64,000 bases of DNA from the NCBI RefSeq assembly GCF_030272615.1, contig NC_081406.1, forward strand, positions 469,446,400 through 469,510,399, given 5' to 3'. Below, piece after piece: positions 34,901 to 46,222 of this stretch. The translations under genes and the position numbers were made by a program. The stretch's first letter is position 1. Every line of letters begins with the position of its first letter. The notes under the pieces were generated by a model. The model was not told the origin of the DNA. It searched no databases and saw only the letters and a program-made list of their open reading frames with translations. The DNA is from Cryptomeria japonica (taxonomy: Eukaryota > Streptophyta > Pinopsida > Cupressales > Cupressaceae).

Positions 34901-35137
34901 AAACAAAGGATCACCCATATCGGCCTCCCACACTCTATGCTTATCCAGAAGTTCTCTACAACTCATGCAAATTGGAATAAGCCACCACTACCACTTCTCC
35001 TGAAGCCAATAAAAGTGCCTCTCAGCTCGGCCAGATGTCTTCCTGATATTTTTTCTTGGTTTTTTTTCCCATTGAGAAGACTAGGTTTAGTTTTTTCTAT
35101 TTTAAAAACTACTTTTAAACTATGGGGCGGAAAGTAA
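31989..35137 (+). pseudogene. LTR-embedded long ORF, copy 2 (unknown function)
   Basis: Right-LTR copy of the ORF at 2005-6660, with the same start context (ATG at 31989, MRSVPPKM). The N-terminal 113 codons are open. A stop follows at about 32331, others at about 32422, 32545 and 32595, and TAG at 32844 in exactly the codon that is TAG at 2860 in copy 1. A deletion of about 115 bp near 32907 removes the segment seen as GIYFIQFPQFTYVRVGG in copy 1. After that the frame is kept from 33287 to about 35000. The C-terminal part is well preserved (163 open codons, 34403-34894) and rich in K/E/L heptads (KELEREITGWKNEESKW). No pol motifs. The two copies retain similar wording along the whole length although the stops are mostly at different codons, which suggests the reading frame was coding before it decayed. 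Confidence 0.72.
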
Positions 35138-35852
35138 AATTTCATGTTTCCCTAATTAACTATTGGTGAGGTTGTGGCTATAAATGCATTTTCATAAGAC
35201 TTTGGAAGGATCTGAAAAACTTTTAGATGAATTAGTAGACTTTGGTTTTTCTTTTGGCATGTTATGGATTTTCAGTGAAGACATTTTATCTGTGAATGAA
35301 ATGATACAATTTCTGCAGCTTTCAATTATGTGTGTTTGAATGTGGAAAAAAAATCTCTATTGGGATATATGTTTATGTAAAAAATATGTTACTTCCCTGA
35401 TTATCCACTTATCATAAGTTTGTGAATGAATCTGATAAATAGAATCCATTGTTAACTTTTGTTTGGATATTTTGATCCCCCTTGTCCTTTGAGGCATGAG
35501 AGAGACTCGATCAGAGTCCATAACATTTTGATTTAATTGGTAAAGTTAGTTTTATAAAATGGAAAATATTGAATTCTAAGTCGGTGGGCTTTGCATATAT
35601 GAGTATTTATCTTTGTAGCATTCATATTGTGTTGACGAATGAATGTGGAATGCCTTTCTCACTTTCTGGTTAAAAGTGAAGTTAATGTTAGTTTACATTT
35701 AAAAAGTCATTGAATATCATATGGGAAGTTGTACCCTTATGCAGAGGGTAAACCAATAATCGGTTCACCCAACTGTTGGTTTAATTTACCTTTCAAAAGG
35801 GGCAAACATGAGTCATTCACTATAAAATTAAGGAAAAAATTGTTAACCAACA

Positions 35853-37041
35853 AAAGTATTTAAGGATTTCAAAGTCTATCAAATGGATGTGAAGTCAACA
35901 TTTTTGAAGGAGAGTTAAAAGAAGTTTACATTGAACAAATGGAAGGATTCAAATAGTCAAACGATCCAGATGTTTTTTGTAGATTAAAGAAGGTGTTGTA
36001 TGGATTGAAGCAAGAACCTAGAGCCTGGTGTAGAAGGTTAGACAAGTATGTACTAAATCAGGGTTTTGAAAAAAGGTTTGGTGACAATAATTTTTTACTT
36101 TAAAGTTGAATCAAGTAATATCCTAATTGTTGTTGTGTATGTGGATGATATAATCTTTCGAGGTAATGATGACATGTGCAAGATGTTTTCTAGTGAAATG
36201 CAAAAGGAATTTGAAATGTCCATGATTTGTGAGTTAAATTTATTTCTTGGATTGTAAGTGAATCAAAATAGTAAAGGCATTTTCATTTCTCAGTAAAAGT
36301 ATGTCAGAGAGCTATTGAAGAATTTTGGATTGGAGAAAATTAACCAGTATGTACTCCTATGACTACTGGATGCAAGTTGACTAATAATGATAAATCTCCT
36401 GAAGCTTATGCAAGCAAGTACAAATCTATGATTGGAGGATTGTTATACCTGATTGCTACCTGACCAGATATCATATATGTTGTTTGTCTTGCAGCCAGAT
36501 TTTAACAAGAACCAAAGGAGTCTCACATTGTTGCAATGAAGAGGATATTCAGATATTTGAAAGGAATAAAAGATTTCAAATTATGGTATCCCAAAGGATC
36601 AGACTTTACCCTGAAATCTTATACCGATGTAGATTGGGTAGGAAGTGGTGATGATAGAAAAAATACTAGTGGTGGAACATTTTTCCTTGGATGTCGATTA
36701 GTTGCATGGTTAAGTAAGAAGAATGATTTTGTATCTTCATCAACCACAAAATCTAAGTACATTGCAGTTGCTTCATGTTGCACTTTGGTACTTTGGATGA
36801 AATAGACATTAAAGGATATTGGTGTAATGTTTAATGAATCGATATCAATCATGTGTGACAATACAAGTGCAATTAATATCTCTAAGAACTCGGTATTGCA
36901 TTCCAAAATAAAGCATATTTCTATTCGGTATCATTTATTAAGGGAAAAAGTGCTAGATAGTAAAGTGAAAATTGAATATGTACCTAGAAAAGAGAAAGTT
37001 GTAGATATACTTACAAAGGCTTTGTGCAAAAATAAATTTTG
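35853..37041 (+). pseudogene. Host copia reverse transcriptase and RNase H (right part)
   Basis: Continuation of the gene broken at 1167. RT motifs YQMDVKSTFL, VLYGLKQEPRAW, the catalytic box VYVDDIIF at about 36137, and MICELNLFLGL. The middle is split by frameshifts and stops. RNase H is visible at 36536-37041: [47 protein letters not shown] and the copia C-terminus (KIEYVPRKEKVVDILTKAL), ending with a stop at 37039. This shows what the truncated copia at 24960 has lost. Confidence 0.88.
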
Positions 37042-37322
37042 AGAATCTCCAAAAAATGTGGGGGGTCCTACCCCTTCCTAGTTTGAACCAAGTTCATTTA
37101 GCAAAGAATTAGTCCAAATAAATTCATGCATATTTTAACCAGGGCTAATGATTGGGGCTTCCTCTTAGGGGGGATTGTGTTGTTTCTAAGTTAATTTTTT
37201 TGTTCACCTTTCTCTTTTATGTCAAAGGGGGAGAGATAATGTCATTTTTCTTTTTTATCACAGAGGGAGAGATGATGAGATCTGTGTTGATGAGTGTAGC
37301 CATCAATGACAAAGGGGGAGAT
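37042..37322 (+). other. Copia 3' UTR with two polypurine tracts
   Basis: It carries caaagggggagagat at about 37224-37238 and the terminal tract aaagggggagat at 37311-37322, immediately before the LTR. The 39 bases from 37290 to 37328 match 59834-59872 of the non-autonomous element at 36 positions, across the tract and into the LTR. Confidence 0.8.
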
Positions 37323-38423
37323 TGTTGCAAATTTGAAGATGTTTTGATGTGTCAGTATGGTGGTCATGGATGTCAACATATTGATTATGTGTTTTTGTGT
37401 GTAGTTTTTCTCTAGATTGCTGGTATGTTGCAGATGTGCTCATGATATATTACTCTCATTTTTTGGAGGACTAGAAGTTGTGCTTCCAAAGTCTATGCAA
37501 TAATGAGGTTTTCTAGTAGAAGTTACAAAGTTTCGTATTCCTCCACATTGCCAGTTTTGTTGATGATATTTTAGATTTATGTTATTCACATACTTATCTC
37601 TACTATTCTATTTTGGCACGTGTTAGTGTGCTCCAAATTTGTGGTTTTGGATATGATCATTTCGGTTCCAATTGTCCTTGGATTCTCTACCTTTTTTCTT
37701 TGATGATTGTGGTCTTTAGATAAAGTGTTGTTGCATCATCGTGTTGTTTACTTCTCATTCCTTTCCACCATGGGAATTCTTAGTGAAGACCTAATTTGAA
37801 TTATATTTCTTTATCTCCTTGGACGACTTGAAAATCCTATTTCAAATATTAGTATAAATGAAGAATGATTTTAATGAGGAACATATAGAAAAGAGAAATA
37901 TATAGAATAATTTGGATCGTAAAGAAGATCTATCTCCTGTTGATTTGTCTAAGGTTATGGTTGTTTGTGGTCAATCACTATGGTTGTGTGTTGATTTTTT
38001 TTTGTATTGGTGGCAGTGAGCCCAAGGTTTTTTTTGGCAATTCAGCTATGTGCTTCAGTGGTGGATTATTTCTTTCTTCTTTTTATAGGCAGTGAGTCCT
38101 CTTTTTTTCTAGTGGTTTTATCCAGGCGGTGAGCCCACCTACAATGAGCATTTTGATAGTGAGCCATCTTTATAAAAATCACCTTAATCGGTGTCACCCT
38201 AATAGGTGTTTTCATATTGAGAACTTTCTCCATGGTTTTCCCCTCCTTGTATTTTCCACATCATATTTGGTGTTTCATGTGTATAATCTTTAAGTTTATA
38301 TTTGTTCATGGTTAAGTAATCAGATGTTAGTTTACTAGATCTATTTTTATGGGAAAATTAAAATAAATTTTAATAGACAACTGATTCAGCGCCCCCCCCC
38401 CTTAGTTGTTTAGATATTCAACA
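37323..38423 (+). repeat. 3' LTR of the old copia element
   Basis: It starts TGTTGCAAATTTG right after the polypurine tract and ends ATTCAACA at 38423, 1,101 bp. It contains the degenerate copia LTR motif near 38235-38275 and a C-rich tract at 38392-38402. No supported ORFs. The partner LTR lies outside the window. Confidence 0.78.
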
Positions 38424-38471
38424 ATGATATCATATGGAGACCTTACAGATAGATGCATGATAGGGTGGGAC
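38424..38471. other. 48-bp spacer between two LTRs
   Basis: Genomic flank of the copia 3' LTR, ending with the gggac target duplication of the next solo LTR. Nothing else is seen. Confidence 0.5.
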
Positions 38472-39659
38472 TATTACTATTTACTAAGTTGTCATTAGTT
38501 TTATGTCCAAAGTCATTCTATATACCCTAGTCGGTTATTAGTACCGAAATATTCAGTCGGTAAGCACAGAGTAGTCGGTTACAGAAGTTACAAGTCACAA
38601 AGTGTAGTATACACCGAGTTGTCTACCGAGTAACGCTCTATGACTACCGAGAAACAAAGATGGTATATCGAGTTAATACACACCGAGTGAAACGTGTTAC
38701 CAGATTCATTGAACCTAGACACATATGGGAAACATGTTATAAAGATTGAGGAACAAGAAACCGTTAACACATTGGAAATTGCACTTATAGATTTTATATG
38801 ATTTTGAGGACATCTATCCAATGAAATAATTTTGTATGGTTATTCATTTAATGCATCATGTTTGTAAGATCGAAGCATGAACAAGATCATCGTTACAAGA
38901 GATCTATTTATACAGCATGAATTGAGGATCAAATATATGTGTGTGAAGCAAGACATATGTGAAAAGCAAAATCATGGGAAAGCACTAAGTGTTATGACTG
39001 TTACAATTGACAAAGATACACAGAGGTCATCGAGAAGGATTTCAGAGAACAGTCAAGGAACAGAGTAAACAGAAAGGTTTACCAAGTTAATTTATGATTT
39101 ACCAAGGTATGCTATAAGCAAGGTAATTTCATTTTGAGCACATAGAATCTGCTATAACATTTCAGATGTGAAGTTGCAAATATTTTGTAAGATTTTGATT
39201 GTAATATTTTGAGTTGTAAGAGAAACCTTTAACAGGGTAAAAGACTCTAACAAAGTCTATAAATTGTAAAGCCTTTAACCAGGTGCAACATTTAGAATAA
39301 GTGTTGTAAAATCCTTTAGCAAGGTAGATCTAAAGATCTTGATACTCCTAACAGGGTAAGCTATCAGAAATAGCTAAACATGTAGCTCTAACCGAGCAAC
39401 CTTTATTATTGTAGTAGTGAAGTTGTGGGTGCCATCCCCACCATAGTTTTTCTCTCTAACAAGGAGTTTCTACATAACCAAAATATATGTGTTATGGAGT
39501 GAATCATGTATGATTGTTATTTATTTGTTTTAGCATTACATTATGTTACAGCAGTTTTCGGTTTATGCTTAACAGTAAAGTTATTGTTGAAGAAAATATT
39601 TGAAGTACTAATTCACCCCTCCCCTCTCAGTACATTAGCTTTCCATATTGGGCCTAACA
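38472..39659 (+). mobile_element. Solo copia-type LTR with exact GGGAC target duplication
   Basis: gggac occurs at 38467-38471 and 39660-39664. The right end is CTAACA. The left end reads TATTAC where TG would be expected, consistent with a point change. Plus-strand features match the other copia LTRs: several ACCGAG hexamers (for example near 38613 and 38646), repeated cctttaac/caggg phrases, and a C-rich tract at 39612-39627 (cacccctcccctctc). It is 1,188 bp and has no internal region. It is related to, but distinct from, the 3323/19362 family. Confidence 0.8.
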
Positions 39660-41350
39660 GGGACAACTTTTACAACTATGTCATATGCAGTGGGACTAAC
39701 TATAAGAGGGTTGTCATAGTTACATTATTGTCCCATTTTATTTTGAGAGAGTCATGAGGCAGTTTGATCTAGAGAAAGGTTATCCCTCAATGGTACCAAT
39801 CAACACATGACACTTGTAGTGTCGTGAGACTAGGAGCTAGGTCTAGACCTACAATACAAGATGTGGAGATCACAAATTATGATGAGGAGGAGAGGCATGA
39901 CATATACACCCCCCCATCAAAGGATGATATAGGTGTACAACACACCTACACTAGATACTGGGAGGCTTCATATCTAAGAGCCATATTTCCTCTAGACTAC
40001 CCGAGAAGGAATCTTGATCCATGGGTGAGATCAGCAGAGTCAAATAGTTAGGAGGTAGGAAATGTGACATCTGAGGATCCTAGAGAGGTAGATGAGGAGG
40101 TATAGGAGCATGAGTTGTATGAGGGAGATGTCCTTGTTCAGGTAGGAGATAAGATTTGAGATGTTATACCTTCACTAATGGAGGATAGAGGACAAGATGT
40201 AACAAGAGAGGAGGGTGACAATGCCTTAGAGGCCTACCTTGAGGATACATAGTTCATCACCACCTAGGCCACACTTTGAGGTATTGAGGCCATACAAGCA
40301 AGGAGAGAGCAGTAGGACAATTCCCCCAAGTATAGTGGTGTAGTCTCCTACCTCATCTAATCCTACTTGGCAGGAAGGGGATCCAAGTAAGGAAGTATTA
40401 TTTTAAAATTTTAAGTTAAGTTGTTTAATTATTGATGATATATGTGTGTGTGTGATTAATATGGAATTTTATCTCTCTCTCTCTCTAGGACACAAGGGTG
40501 GTGTGACTTTATCCATCACGTACTTGGTAATATTATCACATCATTGGGCATTCCATAGTCCTCATAGATCTGAGCAATGTCGAGCAACATGAGGATGTAA
40601 TTGATGCCACTAGAGTGAAGATAGAGATTGCACAAGAGGAGAGGGAACAACTAAAATGTGAGATCATAGAGGCCTGAGTAGAGTCAGTGATGTATAGAGG
40701 TATCGTGATGGATAGGAATAGGAGGAGTTCATCGAGGAGTCACTCATGTTCCACATCGATCGATCGAAACACACCCATGGGACCACCACGATAGGGGCCA
40801 AAGGGCTCAGGTATCCACCATCCATAGATTTGGTGATATGAGAACCACATTTTGTATGAGTGCTAATGATATGTATATTTTGTATTGAAAACTATGGTTA
40901 TATATGTTGTCTCAAATTTGTTTCTTTAAATGCAAAACAATGTGTTTTATTTCTTTGATTAAAATTAACAAATTTGGTAGATTACATATATGTCTCATTT
41001 AATACTCATGTAATTGATTGCTCAATGTCATCGTGGTTAAATCAATACATGTGATGTGGATAAACAAACCAAGTTTTTAATTAAATGCTACTATTGATGA
41101 TGTAATGTAATTATGTTAAAGTACATGGAAAATATTATCTAATTAAAGTATGTCTTAACTAAACCCAACATGATGTAATTTAACATAACACGTCAAAAAA
41201 AATTGAAATGATAAGCTAACATAACATAATGAATTCAAGAAAACCTATTGTTGTCAAGAATGAAGCCATGCACACTAAATAGAAACCATCTAATACCACA
41301 TTTCTCAATAATAATGATTAAAGAAATAGAAGAAAAGGAAGAGAGAGAAG
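39660..41350. other. Unassigned region with a decayed acidic ORF and a possible intron
   Basis: A plus-strand frame from 39824 (75 codons open) continues through stops to about 40260 and is acidic (EEERHDIYTPP, DPREVDEEV, EEGDNALEAYLED). A (TG)n tract near 40440 and a (CT)n run ending in ctctctctctctag at about 40490 look like an intron with a 3' splice site. Past it, a short segment (40570-40800) has coiled-coil-like E/K/R content and a serine/arginine patch. I do not recognise the gene. It could be a decayed transposon or host gene. From 40850 to 41350 the DNA is AT-rich and I see nothing in it. Confidence 0.3.
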
Positions 41351-41359
41351 AAGATTAAC

Positions 41360-42500
41360 CATAGTATCTACGAAGATGCATAGTGTTTATGGGCTCCTTA
41401 AAAGGCATACCTTCCATATTGGGTATCTTGTAAGCACATAATCCATATACATTAGTGATGATGTATGTCTAAGGTAATTCAGACCAAAATTTCCTTTTTT
41501 TCCCAACAAAGCATTCACATTACGCTAATTCTCATATATCACCAAATCACCTACTAAGAAAGAATGTTGAGTAACCTTGTCATTATGGCTGCATTGTATA
41601 TTTTTTTGATAGGCTTGAATATGCTCAAGAGCATGTATGTGTTGTTCATCAAGCATTTCAAGTTGTTGAAGATGTTGTTTCCTATAAGAATTATCATCGA
41701 TTATCCTCTTAAGAGAAATTCTTAGTGAAGGAATCTCTAACTCTAAAGGCATAATTGCGTCAACACCATAAACAATATTATAAGGAGTTGTACATGTAGC
41801 TATGTGAAAACTTGTCTTATAGGCCCAAAGAGGATAGGTCAACTTAGTATGTGAATCCTTACCATGCTTATTTACGGTCCTACAAAGAATTTATCGAATA
41901 ATCCGATTACAAGGTTCAGCTTGACCATTTGATTGAGGGTAATATGTGGTAGAAAATAAATGTTGGATATGGTATTTATCAAGGAAGTTCTTCATATCTT
42001 TGTTTTTAAATGAAGTACCACTATCAAAAAACAAAGTGGAAGGTATACCAAATGTAGAAATGATTTTATCTAGAATGAACTGACAGATTACATTAGTGAT
42101 AGTGGATCAAAGAGGAACAACTCTACCCACTTTGTAAAATAATCTATGGCAATGAGAATGAAAGTATGTCCTTGTGATGAAGGAGGTTAATTTTTACCAA
42201 TAAGATCCAAACCCCATAATGGAAAGGGCCAAGAATCCACTTGGGACCTAAGTTCATGATAATGAGTGTGAATCAAATTGTTATGTTGTTGAAACTAATG
42301 ACACTTTTTGCTAAAATTAAAGGAGTCTCTTTCCATGGTTTTTGAATAATATCCCATTCGGAGAAACCTTTGAACTAGAGATTTTTCCCCAAAATGCCCC
42401 CCACAACTACTCGAATTTCCCTCCTTAAGAAAAATAGGGATATCTGATTATTTGAGACAATGAAGAAGGAGGCCATTATAATGTTGCTGATAAAGGGTAT
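41360..42500 (-). pseudogene. Tat-type gypsy integrase
   Basis: The core begins at about 42235 (PFPLWGLDLIGK, then DYFTKWVE with the first catalytic Asp region). The middle is broken. The segment 41842-41525 is open for 105 codons with LWAYKTSFHIATCTTPYNIVYGVDAIMPLE, the conserved gypsy integrase C-terminal part, then HSFLVGDLVIYEN. The last segment (to about 41360) reads AYKIPNMEG and INTMHLRRYY, a close match in form to the end of Tat polyproteins. Confidence 0.8.
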
Positions 42501-42513
42501 TAGAAAGAATAAT

Positions 42514-43125
42514 TTATTGTGCAATGAGCTTATGAATTTGAGCTCGAGTATTTTTACTTGTAGAATCCGAAAAGGTATTGTCAGTCAAGTATTGAAAGAT
42601 ATGAGAGTACCACTCATCGAGATCTAAAGCATACCAACAAACTACCTCACTAAGATCGTCAGTAATAGCATATGAGGTGAGATTTTGAATGATGAATTTA
42701 TAAACCACAAGTGTATCATCAAGGGATATAAGGGGGGTTTCACTTGCCATAGAATTCACATGACGATTGTCCTTTTGAGGGATAGAATCTATGGTATAAG
42801 AAGCAAACTTATTTAACAATGATAAGGGTAGGCTATGATATTGTGAATTTATTTTGTTTAGCTTGATATTTTCCCATAGCTTGTCTTATATAAAATTGTG
42901 AATCACCATAGATACACAAATGTTGAACATTAAAAGATTTAAATCTACTTTTAAACCAGCAATTAAGGCTTCATACTCAACAATATTTTTAGTAGATAGG
43001 AAATTGAGGTGATAGGATAAAGGGATTGGTTTTTCGAAAAGTGGTATCAGAATAACACCAATACCCAAACCAATTTGACACTTAGATCCATCAAAATAAA
43101 TTTCCCAAGTGTTAACTATATCCAA
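42514..43125 (-). pseudogene. Archaeal-type RNase H of the Tat element (canonical position)
   Basis: WEIYFDGSKCQIGLGIGVIL carries the first catalytic Asp and KNIVEYEALIAGLK the Glu. Further left are SIPQKDNRHVNSMAS, where the A-D expected at the end is changed, and the linker region typical before integrase (WYALDLDEWYSHIFQYL). It lies between the RT-attached RNase H and integrase, as is usual for Tat elements, in contrast with the plus-strand gypsy in this window. Confidence 0.8.
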
Positions 43126-43249
43126 AGGAAGAACAAAATCATCAAGGAATGAATCCTGATTAGGTAAAGTGAGAGGAGAAGGAGCGTTGGCATAATTTTC
43201 GGTTAAAGCTTATCCTTTTATTGCTTTTTGGGAAACAAAATTAAGGTCA

Positions 43250-44597
43250 AATTTGATTAAGAGCATAACCCTTTTTTCAGACGTCCTGAAAGATAAATTT
43301 TAGAAAAGAGATATTTTAAAGGATCAAATTTGATGATAACATGTGTCTTAATGTTCAAAATATATTGTCTTAACTTCCAAGATACAAAAATAAGAGCAAT
43401 ATTTTTTATCACGGTATATCATACCTTATAATCGCGTAAAGTGCAACTTGTATAATAAATTGAACATTATTTACCATCACTATTATGTTGTGCCAATAAA
43501 GTTGTGAGAGCATGAGAAGAAGAAGTAGTAATATAAACAAGGAAAGGTTGATTGGGAATAGTAGGTTACAAAATAGGATGATTAGCCAAATAAATTTTCA
43601 AATTTTTAAAAGCCTTGATAATCCATAATCCATAAAAAAGTAGTATATTTCTTAAGCAATTGAGTGAAAGGGAAAGTTCTATCTACAAGTTGTGAAACAA
43701 ACCTACGAATAGCCTAATTTTTTTTATGTAAACTTTGCAAATGAGAGATATTTTGAATAGGTGGCATGCTTACAATGGTGTTGATTTTCTTCGCATCCAC
43801 CTCAATACAACAATGCTAAATAATGAATATTCATAGTTTTCCACTATCTACACCATGAACATATTTTTGGAGATTCAAGCGGTATGTAATATTTGCGAAT
43901 TCGTTCAAAAATTTGGTGAAGGATACTAACATGTTCTTGACAAGACTTAGACTTCGCTAGTATATCATCAACATAATCTTCAAAAAAATTATGCATATAA
44001 TCATGAAATATAAGGTTCATAGCACGTTGATAGGTGGTGCTAGCATTTTTCAACCCAAAAGGCATCACAACCCAAAAAACAAATATCCCAAGGAGTTGTA
44101 AAAGTAGTTTTATATTGATCTTGAGGATTAATTAAGATTTGATTGAATCTATAAAAACCATCCATGAAAGAAAACAAAGCATGACCAGTTGTAGAATCAA
44201 CTCTCATGTCACTATTCGTTAGCAAAAAATAATCCTTCAAAGAAGCCCTATTGAGATCACAAAATTTGGTACACATTCTAATCTTATTATTAGGTTTGGT
44301 AATGACAACAATATTCAAAATCCAAGGAGAATAATCAATAGAGCGAGTAGAGACAACTTCTAGAATTTTTTCTATTCTAGCCTTAACAAGAAAGGCTATT
44401 TTAGGGTTCATTTTCCTAATCTTTTGCTTCACAGGTTTATCATTAGGAAATAAGATAATGTTATGAGTCATAATCTTATGATCAATTATAGGCATATATA
44501 AATAAATCCAAGCAAATATTTTAGGGAATTCACATAATAAAGAAGAAAAATTTGCTTGTTCATCATCGCTTACACACTTCCCAATCTTTATAAACAC
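43250..44597 (-). pseudogene. Tat-type reverse transcriptase and attached RNase H
   Basis: RT fingers at 44597-44040 (FAWIYLYMPIIDHKI, VKQKIRKMNPKIA, WILNIVVITKPNNKIRMCTKF, FMDGFYRFNQILI). Palm at 44068-43844 (MMPFGLKNASTTYQRAMNLIF) with the catalytic box YVDDILAKSK at about 43975. The connection and RNase H are broken and end near 43250 (KLRQYILNIKTHVIIKFDPLKYLF, LSGRL). Both D residues of YVDD survive. Frames change at several points. Confidence 0.85.
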
Positions 44598-45581
44598 TTC
44601 CTATTTTTTATGATTTTCTTCTCATTGTAAGGATTCATTTTGATATCAACAATATCACTCACAAGAAGATTGGTATGTTGAGGGACATACATTGATTGAG
44701 GAAAGTCATGAAGCATCTCTTAACTATCACTTCCTAATTCAGTGTCTTTCCCAAGTATGCCTGGACATTTAAACAATAAGGAAATCAACAATTATGGTGA
44801 TAACCAGGAAGATTGTAATAGACTCCTAAGAAATCAGCCAAAGAATCATCCATAGAAAATATGTCAAGGGAAGGTGGTGAGTTAGAATAAATTAATTGAA
44901 GATGTATTAACAAAATATAATTTGAATAAATGGGACATTGACATTAAGGGATGGTCTCTTAGATTCTTTGGTGGGCTTGGAGGGATTATAACTAATTCCA
45001 AAAGATGCCTCGCGAGCATTATTCTCTAAAGGAACTTTTATATCTTGTTCATTTACACCACAACCATTACCATTATATCCACTCTTATCTAAGATGTGTA
45101 AACTAGGACCATAAAGAGTAGCCATTTTCGTAAGGGAAGGCGAGGCCTCCTATGTCTCAGTGTCATAAGTAGATGAAGTAGAAGAAGTGTTTGACTTTGA
45201 AGTAGCTACAAATTTGTTACTAAGTTGTTTAGACAAAGTGGGTTGATTTTTAGGTTCAACCATATCATCCTCCTTTTTAGTCTCATGCTCTATTGGGGGG
45301 ATTTTATATTCTCCTATAAAAGAAGGCATAAAATTTAGAGACCTACAATCATCATCTAAGAGGAACTCTTCAAATGAAGAAGTATCTTTGGGAGGAGATG
45401 GCGATTCATCTATAATGGTAGAAGAAGTGGGAGTACTTAGAGAGGATTTAGAATTAGAGGAGGTTTAAAAACAAGATTATAAATTGTTATTAGCTTATAA
45501 ATCATACATCTTATTGTAATAAATAAATTTTATTTCACAAAAAAGAGTAGAAGGAACAACTTGCATACTATGAATCCTAGG

Positions 45582-45900
45582 TCATCCCAACAAAAAATTA
45601 TAAGTAAGCCTATCAAGCATGAATTGAATGGGTGTAGGTAAAATAATAGGTCCTATCTTAATAGGCAAGGTTATAGTACCTAAAGAAGCTCTAGCAACAT
45701 TTTTAAAACCATAAATAGAAAGAGATGCGGGTTTAATAAGAGAAGTATCAACATTAATCTTACACAATAAATCAATAATACAAAAACTAAGGCCAAATTC
45801 ATTGTCCACAAGGGTTCGTCTTATATATACCATTAATAAGGAAAACAATCATAAGAGGATCATATTTATTTGAATATCCTTAGAAGGTAGCTTATCTTGT
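45582..45900 (-). pseudogene. Tat-type aspartic protease
   Basis: The sequence shows LVDNEFGLSFCIIDLL, equivalent to the V-D-N-G-S-A-L-N motif of Tat proteases with the flap residues altered, then SIYGFKNVARASLGTITLPIKIGP and RLTYNFLLGWPRIHSMQVVPSTL, the characteristic Tat protease end. The upstream segment SQDKLPSKDIQINMI is the usual pre-protease boundary. A stop at about 45580 separates it from RT sequence. Confidence 0.78.
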
Positions 45901-46222
45901 GAGAACTCAATTTGAGCTTTAGGTGTTTTCATAAAGTCAATAAAAAAAGCCATATTATTAGGTGTCACTATGGATGGGACATCTAAGTTCTTAAAAGCAT
46001 CTTGTAACTTTTTGTGATGTGTGGATTAAGTTTGAATCAAATCCCAAAGAGATATCTTGGCAAGAGTAGCTTTAAGTTTTTCAATAAGATCATACTCTTC
46101 ACCAAGATGTTGTGACAAACAAGGTGCTAGTGGAAGAATGGATTGAGAAAAAGGAAGAGAAGAAGAAATCATCAGAGGAGGACAAGGTTACCTATTTTTC
46201 CTTGTATTATAGGTATGGGCAA

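Larger units (their letters stand above)
1168..35852 (+). mobile_element. Ty3/gypsy element with giant ORF-bearing LTRs, inserted in copia RT
   Basis: The element begins TGTTACTC at 1168 and ends CCAACA at 35852, inside the copia RT codon run. The flanking 5-mers are gcagt (1163-1167) and aaagt (35853-35857), an imperfect target duplication that fits an old insertion. The left LTR is followed by a gypsy-type primer binding site, then Gag, protease, RNase H, RT, RNase H and integrase, all on the plus strand, then the right LTR from 16049. Removing later insertions leaves a right LTR of about 4.7 kb. The left LTR is about 5.9 kb because its tail carries local duplications. Numerous stops and the visible divergence between LTRs show an old, inactive copy. 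RT, Gag and the extra RNase H place it near the Tat group of plant gypsy elements; the exact lineage is uncertain. Confidence 0.82.
16049..35852 (+). repeat. 3' LTR of the giant gypsy element, in three pieces
   Basis: The pieces are 16049-16297, 25167-25658 and 31896-35852, about 4.69 kb in total without repeated target bases. Each aligns collinearly with the left LTR. The first gap is a composite insertion flanked by caatgtct and the second is a minus-strand copia. The piece boundaries match positions that are continuous in the left LTR, which fixes them to within a few bases. A deletion of about 115 bp around 32907 removes part of the embedded ORF. I see no convincing polypurine tract just before 16049. 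Confidence 0.8.
1..38423 (+). mobile_element. Old Ty1/copia element, split by a 34.7-kb insertion and cut by the window edge
   Basis: Integrase and early RT coding sequence at 17-1167 stops in the middle of the RT domain and resumes at 35853. The two flanks join within one codon run: the left flank ends in an RT segment rich in E-A-I-K-M, and the right flank begins with the copia motif Y-Q-M-D-V-K-S. The element ends with a polypurine tract (37311-37322) and a 3' LTR (37323-38423). The 5' LTR, gag and protease lie left of the window, so the target duplication cannot be tested. Many stops and frameshifts show that it is dead and is the oldest layer of the nest. Confidence 0.85.
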
